Source: Luzula sylvatica (Eukaryota; Streptophyta; Magnoliopsida; Poales; Juncaceae). Taken from it: a DNA stretch of 64,000 bases. Positions 1-10,587 of the stretch are shown here, piece by piece. Position 1 is the stretch's first letter. Every line of letters starts with the position of its first letter. The stretch is from positions 9,155,167-9,219,166 of the forward strand of contig OX326956.1 in the NCBI GenBank assembly GCA_946800325.1, given 5' to 3'. A program made the position numbers and the translations under genes. Under the pieces are notes generated by a model. It had not been told where the DNA came from, did not search any database, and saw only the letters and a program-made list of their open reading frames with translations.

Positions 1-760
1 TTTTAATGAATCTTTAGTTCTTGTTACTTGAATCAAATCTTTGTTAGTGTGTTTACTTGATCTCTTACTTTTAATTACTGCCTTGAACTTAGTTTAAATC
101 TCCCTTAATTCAATCTCAAATCAAACATTCAATTCAATCCTCAATTCAAAATTATAAATTCGAAATCCAGAACAAGTTCTGTTGTAACGGAATCCAAGTC
201 CGTTGTAACGGACCATTCGGTTTGTACCTGACTTTCAGTCTGTTGGTACTCTGTTGTAACGCACTTTACTTCCGTTGTAACGGACCAGCGAGGAAAAGCA
301 TTCAATATCACTCATACTAGTGCGTTGTAACGGACATAAGAGTCCGTTGTAACGGATCAACTAATCCGTTATAACGCTACTCCTATCCGTTATAACGGAC
401 TACCTCTTTCCGTTATAACGGAACTTCCTCCGTTGTAACGGACCTTCATATCAATTCCTGCGTTAACATTACCCTAATGTCCGTTGTAACGGAACCTACT
501 TCCGTTGTAACGGACTACCTTCTGTGAATTTTCTTTGTTATTTCTCATCTAGTTTCGATTTAATCTTTGACGCAATTGCTCCCCGTGGAACGAATCTATA
601 CATTTGCCTCTGTACAAACATAGATTACAAATTTTGTTGATTGTTCGGGGTTTTTACAACGACATATTAAGAACACGCCAAAATCTCTCTCATCAGGAAA
701 CATACACAATCATTCAAAGATTGTAAAGCCAATTAAAAACAAATATAAAGATACAAAAAA
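1..760. mobile_element. LTR-like sequence with palindrome array, probable LTR-retrotransposon remnant
   Basis: Between about 181 and 515 there are about 12 copies of a palindromic motif with consensus TCCGTTGTAACGGA (variant TCCGTTATAACGGA), separated by 10-40 bases of unrelated sequence. The stretch that follows (about 560-680) has the look of the R/U5 part of a plant LTR, with a 'gacgcaattgctccccgtgg' block of a kind I have seen near LTR ends. No second LTR, primer site or coding domain is inside the window, so the element is cut by the window edge or is a solo LTR. Superfamily is uncertain. Confidence 0.5.
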
Positions 761-831
761 AAATTGTTAAAATATGGCAAAAGAAGAAAAAAATTCTTAC
801 TTTTTGGAGAGTTAAGGGTAAAATAGACAAT

Positions 832-1368
832 ATGCATACGTCTCCAAATAAAAGTATTAGAGAAAGACGAACCTTAGAAGAGGATAATATCATAAATAAT
901 TTAAATCAAAAATCAATTGAAAAAGAAATAAAAAATGGTACAGGAAAGGATGAAATTCGGGATAAAGTTAAAATATCACAACAATTGATTATTTATAATA
1001 AACAACAATCACTACCTAATTTTATCAAATCACTATTGGATCCTAAAATGTCATTAAACCCTAAAATTATAGAAAAAGAACCAAATCAAATGTCTCTCTC
1101 ACTAACTGATATTGAACCAATTCCATGTTCAAATTCTTTGGATATAATTAGGGTTGAAACAATTAATAATCAAAACTATCCAATTAGTCAAGGAAATGTG
1201 GATATAAAAAATTTAGAGAAAGAGAACTTACAGTGTAATAAGGAACACACCAATCTGGCTATTGTAAAGAGTCCAATTCAAAACATCATTAAAACACCTG
1301 AAAAAAATCAAAGAAAGATAAGTGAGTATTTTTATAAAATTAATAATAATCTTAACAGTAAGTTTTAG
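832..1368 (+). CDS. AT-rich hypothetical ORF, 178 aa, origin unknown
   Basis: Open frame rich in Lys, Asn and Ile, with no recognisable domain and no CCHC knuckle, protease or polymerase motif. Coding-like sequence continues past its stop in other frames: roughly 1370-1560 in one frame and 1545-1789 in another. It therefore looks like one longer protein of about 300 residues broken by frameshifts. The composition and the close spacing to the next small frames would fit a gag-like gene of a retroelement or an old pararetrovirus copy. Nothing seen proves either, and I do not recognise it. Confidence 0.3.
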   Translation: MHTSPNKSIRERRTLEEDNIINNLNQKSIEKEIKNGTGKDEIRDKVKISQQLIIYNKQQSLPNFIKSLLDPKMSLNPKIIEKEPNQMSLSLTDIEPIPCSNSLDIIRVETINNQNYPISQGNVDIKNLEKENLQCNKEHTNLAIVKSPIQNIIKTPEKNQRKISEYFYKINNNLNSKF

Positions 1369-1544
1369 AAACAAATAATAATACCAATTCCAGTAGAGTT
1401 TCTTGTTATGATATAGTGGAAAATCCAACAAACCAAACTGCACATATAAATAATAATATAATATCAAAAAATATCATTAAAAATAAAAATAAAACAATTA
1501 AAATGGATGAACAAATAAGAAGTTCAAGACTATTAAACAAACAA

Positions 1545-1789
1545 ATCATTATCAATCTCCTATTGAAAAAGCACAACTAGTTAAATTTAAAGAAATTCAA
1601 AAAGACATATCAAAAAGACACAAATACAACAAACAAATCAATACAGAAATTAAATCATTGAATTTGGAAGGGAAAATGGAAATAATGGATAAAAATGAAA
1701 TTGCGGATATTTTAGCATTCACTGGAATTGATATTACTGATGCTCTTAAAGCCACAATAAATAATCTAGTGGAAGAACAAAGTACTTAA
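1545..1789 (+). pseudogene. Frameshifted continuation of the AT-rich hypothetical gene
   Basis: An open frame ends at the TAA at 1787-1789. Its last third reads as an ordinary helical protein (acidic and hydrophobic, ending in a Glu-Glu-Gln-Ser-Thr tail). It lies in a different frame from the 832-1368 ORF and has no start codon of its own at its 5' edge, so I read it as the 3' part of the same broken gene. No family is recognised. Confidence 0.3.
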
Positions 1790-1822
1790 GTACTTGTTCA
1801 GTTTAGTGGAAAAAATATATAA

Positions 1823-2059
1823 ATGTTATATAAAAAATTAAAAATTGTTTATAATGAAATATATAACAGCATAGTTAGAAGGAATAATCACACAATTCCT
1901 AACACATCAGAATCTAATTCAAGTTCAAGTGAAAACTTTTCAAATTCAGATGCAAATTCTTATGATTGTTTTATAAATTCAGATAATTGCTACACTAATG
2001 TTTCTAATTCTACAGAGATAACTAATGGAGAGGAGCAAGGAGAAATTTTTTATACATAA
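1823..2059 (+). CDS. Small Ser/Asn-rich hypothetical ORF, 78 aa
   Basis: It starts 33 bases after the preceding stop. The second half is almost entirely Ser, Asn, Glu and Asp, an acidic low-complexity tail. There are no membrane segments or motifs. It may be part of the same decayed unit as the upstream frames. It could equally be a chance ORF, since length alone is weak evidence here. Confidence 0.2.
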   Translation: MLYKKLKIVYNEIYNSIVRRNNHTIPNTSESNSSSSENFSNSDANSYDCFINSDNCYTNVSNSTEITNGEEQGEIFYT

Positions 2060-2077
2060 GGGATATGGTGGTTTAAT

Positions 2078-2600
2078 TTGGATATGAATGAAGAAGAGAG
2101 ATCTAGAGATAGAATTGATCGAATTAATCAAATAAGACAAAGTGAACATACCATGAAAAGTGCAGTTGCAAATCTGGAGAAGCTAATTGGTACTGCTATG
2201 GCAGAATCTTCAAACGGTCGTAATCCTCTCAGTGAAGCGGTCCAGGACTCAGAAGATTTAGAAGAGATGATATTGTTGGAAGGTAGTGAGCCAATATTGG
2301 AGGAATTGGGTTTCGTGATTGAACCCTAGAGCAACTGGTGAAAGACGATGTTGGAAGTGCTATTGTTGGGAGTGCTGATACTGATAGATCTCCTCTATAT
2401 CGCGGAAACTATGGTCGTACAGTAGGGTTTGGATAGAAGAGGACATGGCGTGAGAAAGAGGATATCGAAGATGGCGTCCATGGTTCAGGAGAGGGAGAGG
2501 ATAGAGGAAAGAATCGATGGAAAAGGGGGAAGGGTCGAAGAGAGAGCTGGCGGAGGAAACATTCAATGGAAAAGGGGGAAGGGGCGAAGAGAGAGCTGAT
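2078..2600 (+). other. Coding-like segment with an 83-aa frame and a purine-rich direct repeat
   Basis: The 2078-2329 frame encodes an acidic, charged 83-residue protein (Arg/Asp/Glu-rich N-terminus, then a Leu/Glu-rich segment) that I cannot place. Its base composition is higher in GC than the frames before it. From about 2440 the plus strand is purine-rich. It contains a 35-base block beginning 'gatggaaaagggggaaggg' at about 2515 that recurs about 50 bases later, followed in both copies by 'cgaagagagagctg'. This may be a captured exon fragment. Confidence 0.25.
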
Positions 2601-2913
2601 AGACGGTTGTTTCCTGGGTTTTCATAACATCAGAACTACAAGACTTGGTTTTACATTCCTGAGTTTTGTAGAATTCTAATTTGTGAGTTAGGAACGAAAC
2701 CAGGAATTCATGCATTGGATTCAATTAAAAGATTGGATTTAGTATATCATGGTAATAGTTAGTTCATACAGAAGATTAAGAGGTGTTTATGAATAGTTTT
2801 TTTCATAATTTAGGACAAACACCTCAAATTTGTATGAACTAAATCATTATTATATAAAAATAATAGAAGTAGGGCACAATAACCTACTCTATTTTCTTCA
2901 AAAAAAAAATTAA
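2601..2913. other. Intergenic, no gene seen
   Basis: AT-rich sequence downstream of the lipoxygenase stop. It contains a short imperfect inverted pair around 2755-2845: 'agttcatacag' with 'gtatgaact', and 'aggtgtttatgaa' with 'acacct'. This may be a small MITE remnant in the 3' flank. No coding signal was seen. Confidence 0.35.
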
Positions 2914-5900
2914 CTATGCAGATACGCTATTAGGGATTCCTTTTCCGGTCAGGCCTATCTGTCTTCCATTGTTAGAAGTGTCTGGATACATCAACATGTA
3001 TGGTACCTTGTCAAATAACAAAAATTAATTAGTAATCAATTATGAAGGTATTAATTTAAATAAACTTAAAAAGGTAAAATAGTAATGGAAAAAATTGGGT
3101 AATTTTGAGAAAATATTTTTCTATTATACCTTAGCAGGACCGGATCGGTTCTTCAGCTTTGTGTCCTTGTTTCTCTCTTTTATCTTCTTCTCCAGTCTCT
3201 TCAGATCATCTGAAAACTCGTGGAACAGTCGAAGAATCTCGCCATTGTCGGTCCATCCTTCTGAAGCGCGCTGGCCGAGATACACTTCATCAGACAGGTG
3301 ACGCGATAATACCTATTATTGTGATATCACGTGGAGTTCAGGATCTAGGGTTTTGGGTTTAGGGTTTAAATATATAAACTAGATATTACCTCTATCAACG
3401 CAATCCCCAAAGTGGTTGTGAACCGGTCAGGTATCATTTCAAGGTAAAACTTCTCAGGGTCCTTTGCGAGCTCTGAAAATTCTGGTGTATTTTCGAAAGG
3501 AATGAATTCACGGCACCGAGTTGGCCTGTTCGGTGGATATCCCGCATAAGCAAACTGTCCGAAATTTACGGATGCGTGTAGTGCCGATGCGATCCATATC
3601 AGCGTGGTTAGGGTTTGGATCAAGTTCTCAATGGTGTTTAGCTCAAGCCAGCAATTTGGGTCACCAAGTTTGTCACCATGACCAACGTGACGTATTTCAT
3701 CGTACCTGACACAAGAAAGAAATGATTATTGTTAGCATTATCTATTATTGTTATTATCAGCCTCAAACAATACCAGGATTGTAGTTCCAAATCCGAGATC
3801 ACTGCCTGACCATCATAATAAAAGCTGGTGCAATAATTGTGGACCCATTTTTGGATTGCGATCCATACATCGAGTCCATCATTAGCATACGGATAATCTT
3901 CTAGAAGGACTGATACTCCTGAGGGTTGTTTTGGATCTCTGATAGCAAACCCCCTGAAATATGGGAAATACTTCTAGAGTTACTATATTCAAAATGTTCC
4001 TCGAAAATTTAGATCCATTACCTCTTAATAAGGTCCTCAGGAAGTGCTTGTTCGGTAAATCGCCAATCCGCATAGATCTTAGAGGATAATTCCATCGCGT
4101 ACTTGCCAGGAAACATGGTCCTCTCAAGTACTCCTCCAGCATTTAAGAGGATACTTCTTGCAAGGGCATTTATATGCAAAGTATCCTTTAAATGTGGATC
4201 TAATAGTTTGTATATCGGATGCATTGTACTCAATTGCCTCCTCGTCGCTATCACGAATGGCTCCACGGTCGCGTGAGTGTATAACCTAATATATCAGATA
4301 AAAAAGGGATAATTTCTGGTACAACGTTCTAAGAATCTTTCAAATAAACAAAAAATTATTAGATTTATCATCTTAAATTTTAGTTTCTATTATGTTCGTC
4401 CGACCATATATATTTAACTTTTGAGAAATTTTACTCAGAACTCAAATTTCAACAGAACACCCTTGATATCATAATTAACACGCTTAATTAACATAGCAAC
4501 TAACACGTGTCACATAATTAATAAACATGTGATATAAAATTAACATTATTAATTCAGATGAATGTTACTTTTGTGATACATGAAAATTAATTACATATTC
4601 CTTATTAATCACCATGTTAATTAAGTGTGTTCATTAGGATATAGAGGTGTTGTGTGAAATATGGGGGCACAGTATATGCCCTCTTTAACTATTATGTAGA
4701 AAATTATGTCTCTTGTTAATTATCATGTTAATTAATTGTGTTAATTAGGATACAGAGGTTTTTTTAAAATACAGGGAATAGTATATGAACGTATAAATTT
4801 TATATGATACTTTAGTATTTTAAACATTAAAGTTGAAATCTTAAATGAAAACTACTTTCTATGGACTAAAAATTATATGAAAGAAGTTTCTTCGTACCAG
4901 TGACTAATAAGTTGATGATAGCCAGAGTCATTGACAGCAACGAAAGTTTTTGCCAATTGCCAGAGTTCTGGACTTTCCGGTACGAAAACGCGACTTGTAT
5001 CTTTTCCATGATCCTCGGATAGGCTAAGTTCGATAACGAGTGGCTTTAGAGTTGCGTCGTTTTTTAGAAAAAGCAAGGTCCTTGATGCGTAAACGCACAC
5101 CCCTTTCTGCGAGTTTATTTGGTTTAGGTATGGCATTAAGTAGTCATGGTGGTCTAGGATGAATATTCTCTTCTGACTCATGGCCTGCCAAAAAAAATGT
5201 TACAAAATTGTGAAGTATTATTATTTGTGTTGATTGTACATAATTGTTACATAGTATGTAAAGGATTAATCAAATTAAATAATGACCGATTCGACGGAAA
5301 GGCCCTCGAGCTTGTCTTTTATGTGATGGGAAGCAATAGAGCTTTTCTGGCCTCCTAATCCCATGGGTGGAAAAATCTAGTTGAAAAATATAAATATTAG
5401 CAATATTATACCAAAAAATCGAACAAAGGTCGTAACCAATAGCCCCCAATTAAAAATGAAATTGAGTAGAGGTACGTACTTCATTTGATTTCTTAATTAT
5501 TTTTTCTTTTTTTGAAATGGACAACATGACTTGTTATGCAAAATATTTCTTACCTCTAGGCGTTTGATAACCGCGGGATTAAGTCCGGCGAGCATTTCTC
5601 GCGCGAATTCTTCATCAGTTCTCCATGCATTTTCATTAGCTGCATAGATAATTTTACCAACAACAGTTTTTAGTAATATACTGATGAGGCCATTTACCCT
5701 TCCCCATATTTCACCACCACATTCTCTATATTCTAATTAACATCTTTAATTTACGTCCACTTAAATTAACAATTTCTAATTATTATTATTATTAAGAAGT
5801 TATTAATTTTGTAGTGTGGTGGTGAAATCTGGGGGGGGAGTAAAATTTTCCCATGCTCATAGACATGAGCTTGTATTGGTGACGATACCAATTGACGTAC

Positions 5901-7383
5901 CGGCAATTACTTGTGGGATGGGGAACTTGGCTGGTTTCCCTTTCATCTTCTTTGTGACGTCCTTGTATACCTCGTCCGGTATGAGAGTCTTCAATTTCTC
6001 CATTGCTAGAGTCTCGAAGCCTGCCATTTTCGGGGTCTCAGAATACAGGTCCCTTTTCAATTGCTCGAATGACCTGATTAAGTTAGTACCACCTTGGACA
6101 TTAGAATTTTAATGTTGTTACACGAATATTATAATTTTTATTTCGAGTGAAATTCCTTTTTTGCATGAGCTCCAATTAATTTCCAGTGTAACACTAATGT
6201 GAGAAGGGAAAAGGGGCGGGGGGGGGGGGGGGGGGGGGGGGGGGACCTAAAATTGTTGATGGCTCCTTCAGAAACGGATTTTACTTCAGGTACGAGAAAA
6301 TGTATCAAGGCCTGAATCGCGCCCGTAATGAACTCCGAAAACTTCTCCTGGCTGAACCTATCGTCTGGTGGTACGTAGGCGTCAAGGTTTAAGAACTTGC
6401 CACGTGTCTCGGTCACACCGTCTAAACCAATCAGCAAAATAATTGTTTTTATTATTATTAAATATATTTTTTTTAAAAGCTGATTCCAAAGTTTAGCTTG
6501 GAAACCGTCCAGATATATAAATATAAATTTGATAATAATTATTATCACAAAAGTGTTATTTACCAGTCTTGCTAAGAGGGCGTCCAGTACGGCACCGACG
6601 AGGATAAGGATACGAGTTGGTGCCACCTAGCACGGGCCTAATGTGATCTTCTCCTTTCTCTTCCTCTGGGGATCCAAGATCATTGTAGTAATCATAGTCA
6701 TAAATACGCTCCCAATGATTTCGTTCTCCTTTTCCATTTCCTCTTAAGAATGCAAGTTCCTCTTTCCGGAGCTCCTTCAATAGTTCCGGTGTCCTGCTCG
6801 GTACATAACTCTAAGAAAAATTTCCAACATTAAGCATATATATTCACCATTCTAATAAAAGTTTTTATAAAATGAAATATTCACCGTGTTAGAGAAGAAC
6901 ACACGATCGAGATGCGCAGTCCTAAAAGGGTAAATCCACGAATTGCAATCGAAATGGATTTTCCGATCCTCCGAAACCGCAAGGGAAACAAACTTGAGAA
7001 AAAACTCGTTTCTGTTTCCGTTTTTCACCACGATTGCTCCTGGTGCTCCGAAATCGTCGTCGAGATGAAATGTGAAGCGGTATGTGAAAGTTTTTATTTT
7101 CCCATTCTTAGTTTTCTTTTTACCTTTAAGACTTGCCTCGCTACTCAACTTTGCTTTTTTTGTTTCTATAATATATGACACTGTTATTTAAGTATTTATG
7201 TAACACATACTATATATGATTATGTACAGAAAAATGAAAACACATACTCGAATCAAGTTGAGTACTGCTGTACAGACGAACGGTTGTTCTTTGTCCTGGA
7301 GGTGATTTCACAATTGGCCGGAGAATCACAACCGTCCCTTTGACGACATGAGAAGAACTATTGAATGGGTGACATAAATTCAT
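2914..7383 (-). CDS. Linoleate 9S-lipoxygenase-like gene, 13 exons, 836 aa, intact
   Basis: It encodes a lipoxygenase, which adds O2 to linoleic/linolenic acid. Exons (5' to 3' on minus): 7383-7248, 7165-6885, 6810-6564, 6421-6247, 6073-5901, 5639-5554, 5376-5287, 5184-4898, 4285-4022, 3953-3774, 3705-3390, 3312-3130, 3006-2914. All introns are GT-AG and the joined frame is open. A PLAT domain covers about residues 10-145, then the catalytic domain. Iron ligands are visible: H491 and H496 (HWLYTH), H683 and N687 (LHASVN). The C-terminal residue is Ala836, not the near-invariant Ile. A534 (NALAR) predicts S stereochemistry. T548-M549 align with soybean LOX-1 T556/F557, nearer the Thr-Val of 9-LOX. 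The N-terminus is short with no plastid transit peptide, so it is probably cytosolic. The start is the first in-frame ATG (7383); the next upstream context is not coding. Thirteen exons are more than the roughly nine usual for plant LOX genes. Confidence 0.93.
4286..4897. repeat. MITE-like insert in lipoxygenase intron 8
   Basis: This 612-bp intron contains alternating 'ttaattaa'-rich stretches. A block near 4660-4685 (gggggcacagtatatgccct) recurs as a close match near 9545-9565 outside the gene. The left part has 'aacacccttgat' and a related 'gatatagaggtgtt' appears in opposite sense, suggesting degenerate inverted termini. Exact ends are not resolvable by eye. Confidence 0.4.
5693..5844. 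repeat. Small TIR element (MITE) in lipoxygenase intron 5
   Basis: The left end 'tttacccttccccatatttc' (5693 on) and the reverse complement of the right end (ttttactccccccccagatt) match over about 30 bases, including a shared 'atttcaccaccaca' core. About 90 bases of AT-rich sequence lie between. The size and terminal inverted repeats fit a MITE. I could not define a target-site duplication with confidence. Confidence 0.55.
6218..6244 (+). repeat. 27-base poly-G tract abutting a lipoxygenase splice donor
   Basis: A run of 27 G on the plus strand is poly-C in the transcript. It begins right after the GT of the intron-4 donor, so the donor reads AG|GTCCCC rather than GTAAGT-like. It could form G-quadruplex DNA on the plus strand, and its length may be unreliable in the assembly. 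Confidence 0.8.
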
Positions 7384-8044
7384 TTCTTGTTAAGGATTGA
7401 AAGACCTCTAATTTGCAATTCGGAAATGGAGAGGTGCTTTAATAAGGGTGGTTAAAGAGAATTATACTTTGGGTTAAGTGTAAGATGAGAGGGGCATAAT
7501 TTTTTTTTCTCAGAGAAGGAATGGAATGTGCTTGTCTTTTGCTTACACTTGCATCTGATTCTTGTTGTACTTTCAGGCTGGAAAACAAGAGTGAAAAATA
7601 GTGTCATTATATATGTGGCTCTAGATGTTTGTTTTCACGTATTATCATGCTTAATAAAATATTTCTTTTCAATGTTAGTGTATATTGTTTCAATGTGCTT
7701 GTCAGTTTTAATACGTCTTAGTCTTAGTATTAATATATTAATTAATATTAATTTTAGGCGGAATTTAGCATATACCACTACAAATCATGAAATATCATTT
7801 ATACCCTCCAAAATGTAAAGTATCATGAATACCCATGCAAAAAAAAGAAAAGAAATATCATCTATACTCTTCATCTCTTAATTATTAAACAAATGTCTCG
7901 TTTATTTTAAAATGAAACAATGATAGTTTGGGGGCAACTTTCAAGCAAATACAATATTGGTACACATGATATTTATTATGTTTTGTAAGGATATAACTGA
8001 AATTCTTCTTATGTATAAAGTAAGAAGAATTGGAAGAAATCTGT
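7384..8044. other. Lipoxygenase upstream region
   Basis: AT-rich flank upstream of the minus-strand lipoxygenase ATG. It should hold its promoter. A 'tatataatg' stretch in minus sense about 220 bases upstream of the ATG could be a TATA box, but nothing distinguishes it from background. No ORF of interest was seen. Confidence 0.3.
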
Positions 8045-8870
8045 GCTTCCACGTCACCAGGGGCCTCTTTGTAAAAAAAAAAATTAATTTATATTTTTGT
8101 CCTTTTTTATTTATATTTTGGTCCTTTCAAGTTTAAAAACTTACATTTTGGTCCAGGGGCCTCTTTTTAAAAAAAATTTAATTTACATTTTGGTCCTTTT
8201 TAGTTGAAAAAATTATATTTTGGTCCTTTTAAGTTTAAAAACTTACATTTTGGTCCTTTATATTTACATCTTGATCATCTTTTATTTACATGTCGGTCCT
8301 TTTTTACATTTTTGAATTTACATTATAGTCCTTTTTATTTATATCTTGGTCCTTTTCAGTTTTAGTTCACACTTTGGTACTTTTTATTAACATTTTGGTC
8401 TTTTTTTATTTAAATTTCGGTCTTGTTTTACATTCCTCCACGCCACCAGGGGCCTTTGTGTAAAAAAAATATTTTTAATTTACATTTTAGTCCTTTTTAT
8501 ATATATTATATCTTATATATAAGTTAAACAAAATTCTTGCAATTATAAGCCTCCACGTCATCAAGAATTTTTGTGTAAAAAAATATTTTTTATTTACATT
8601 TTGATATTTTTAATTTATATTTTGGTCCTTTTAGTTTTAATTTACATTTTAGTCTTTTTATTTACATTTTGGTCCTTCTTTATTTATATTTCGGTCCTTT
8701 TTTTACATTTATTAATTTATATTTTGGTCCTTTTTATATACATTTTGGTCCTTTTTAGTTTTAATTTACATTTAGTCCTTTTTTATTTACATTTTGGTCC
8801 TTTTTATTTACATTTCGGTCCTTTTTTACGTTTTGGTCCTTTTTTACATTTGGTCTTTTTTCCTATTTTA
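8045..8870. repeat. Degenerate tandem array built on TTTACATTTTGGTCCTTTT
   Basis: Dozens of imperfect 17-19-base units with the core 'acattttggtcctttt' fill this stretch. Three longer blocks beginning 'ccacgtcaccaggggcc' (about 8048, 8437, and a decayed one at 8553) break the array into higher-order units. The open frame across it is a low-complexity artefact (Ile/Leu/Phe-rich). It lies within the DNA just upstream of a Helitron 3' end and may be part of that element. Confidence 0.85.
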
Positions 8871-9117
8871 CATACATATTAAAATTTGCGAACATGTGCT
8901 GATTATATTAATCGATTTTAGAAGCACCTGAACAAATGCTATTTATATAAATTATATTAGGAAATAATATTCGTGATAGACTTATTTCACGAACCTTATG
9001 TATATATTGACATCATGATATTTGCAAATATGTCATGATTAAATTAATTTAGTTCAAACACATGTGCGTTAATTCGTGCACGCGTTAATTCTATTTAAAT
9101 AATTATATAAAAAACAT

Positions 9118-9146
9118 CCCGCTCAATTGCGTGGGGATAAAACTAG
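9118..9146 (+). mobile_element. Helitron 3' terminus 1
   Basis: A GC-rich hairpin, cccgctcaattgcgtgggg (9118-9136), is followed 7 bases later by CTAG (9143-9146) and then T. This is the classical Helitron 3' end: a subterminal stem-loop, CTRR, and insertion before T. The 5' end was not identified. The upstream tandem array is likely inside the element. Confidence 0.7.
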
Positions 9147-10397
9147 TTTTTTATATTTTTAGGGGTACTATTGATATTTTAAGAATTTGCAAGGGCACGG
9201 GCACATTTAAAGTCGTCTCTAATTTTATATGGGTCGGGCTAACGCATTCCGGTATTGTGTGCTCCAAACCATGCCAGAGATATGAACCCGTCAAATATTC
9301 ACCTCAACATGCCACGTGGTCGTTTTATTTTGGGAAATTATATTCTTCCCCCAACCACCCCCAATTTAATTAACAGTTAATTATGTTTTGAATTAACAAT
9401 TAATTATGTTTTGAATTTACAGTTAATTAAATTATATTAGTTATTAACATAATTAATAATTTCAATTAACAGCTAATACAATTGAGTGGGTACAAATTGG
9501 AAATATATCTGAGCCCCCCATTGATCGTGAATAGTGGGAGGAATTTCGGGGGCACAATATATGGCCTCTTTTATTTTTGTCATTTTGACTCCATATCACA
9601 CAACCACCAAAACAGTATAAATTTTTATACAAAAAATGTAAAATCTAATCCAAAAAATATTCAAAATGTTACTCACGAAAAAAAAAATATGATACATCTT
9701 AAAAATATATCATACATATAAAAAATATACCATGCATATAAAAATATATAAGATGTATTGTATTTTAGGAAGAGATGTCGTACATATAAAATGTATATAT
9801 CATATATCTAAAATATATATAACAAATAAAAATACATCATATATGTAAAAAATATATAATATGTATTGTACTTAAACAAATCTATAATATATCTAAAATG
9901 TATAAGTTACATCTAAAAATAATAACACATAAATATATATTATGCAGGTAAGAATGTATAATATGCACCTAAAAGATATAACAATTATTTAGATGACTTA
10001 ATTGATCAAAATACAACTGAAATGAACATATCCTTAATTTTGGCGGAATTACGGATTCCGTCAAATTACCAAGCGTAATTAATATGCACCTGAAGAAGAT
10101 TAGCTTTTCACTTAATAATTAAATTATGACGGAGTTATAAATTTCTCCATTTTTGGTTTTGGCGGAGTTTGAAACTTCTCCAATGTGTATTTTCCAAATT
10201 AACTTATGGGTTCGTGTATTTTGAAAATATTATTAAAAATCTTGTGTATATATAGAAATTCTTCAAGCTTGAAGGGAGAAATATGTTCTTTCTTGTTGAT
10301 CAAAATTTAGTTGAAATTGGTTGAATGAAAGTTTTGTTTAACCTCTGATTGATTTTTGATGCTATGATAGCTTGAAGGGATTTTATATTGATGTTAT
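9147..10397. other. AT-rich intergenic DNA with a repeat shared with the lipoxygenase intron
   Basis: No gene seen. Around 9360-9480 'aattaacagttaatta' is repeated. Near 9545 a 'gggggcacaatatatggcct' block matches one in lipoxygenase intron 8. 9640-9970 is a degenerate array of 'aaaatatatcatacatataa'-like units. 10030-10190 contains 'ggcggaatt' and 'ggcggagttt' blocks, probably another TE remnant. Confidence 0.4.
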
Positions 10398-10587
10398 AAA
10401 GGCTTGTGAAACCCTCATGTTGTATAGGTTGTGGGTTCGAGTCCCGACGGTATCAATATAAAACTCTCTCTCTCTCTCTCTCTCTCCTCATTATGAATGT
10501 CAAAATATATCACATTCATTTATCCAATATATTCGAGGCCTCGACAAATTGTCGATCCTCCTTCAAAAAAAAAAAGGCTTGTGAAAC
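10398..10587 (+). mobile_element. 5'-truncated tRNA-derived SINE with 15-bp target-site duplication
   Basis: The insert at 10413-10572 is flanked by perfect 15-bp direct repeats, AAAGGCTTGTGAAAC, at 10398-10412 and 10573-10587. It carries a pol III box B (GGGTTCGAGTCCC, near 10433-10445), a (CT)n run and ends in an A-tract, as SINEs do. Box A is missing or degenerate at the very 5' end, so the copy is probably 5'-truncated. Confidence 0.85.

Noticed and set aside
181..515. CRISPR-like array of short palindromic repeats with variable spacers
   Set aside because: Eukaryotic context, repeats only 12-14 bp, spacers of irregular length (10-40), no cas genes. Better explained as LTR U3 motifs.
3120..3130. 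In-frame stop (GTA TAA) right after the penultimate lipoxygenase exon, suggesting a truncated pseudogene
   Set aside because: It lies in intron 12. The GTATAA is a donor and a final exon at 3006-2914 restores the full C-terminus in frame.
8571..8882. 103-aa hydrophobic ORF as a membrane protein
   Set aside because: Direct translation of the ACATTTTGGTCCTTTT tandem array.
10425..10450. Possible tRNA gene (GGTTCGAGTCCC)
   Set aside because: No acceptor stem or cloverleaf can be drawn. It is the box B of a SINE with a perfect 15-bp target duplication and A-tail.
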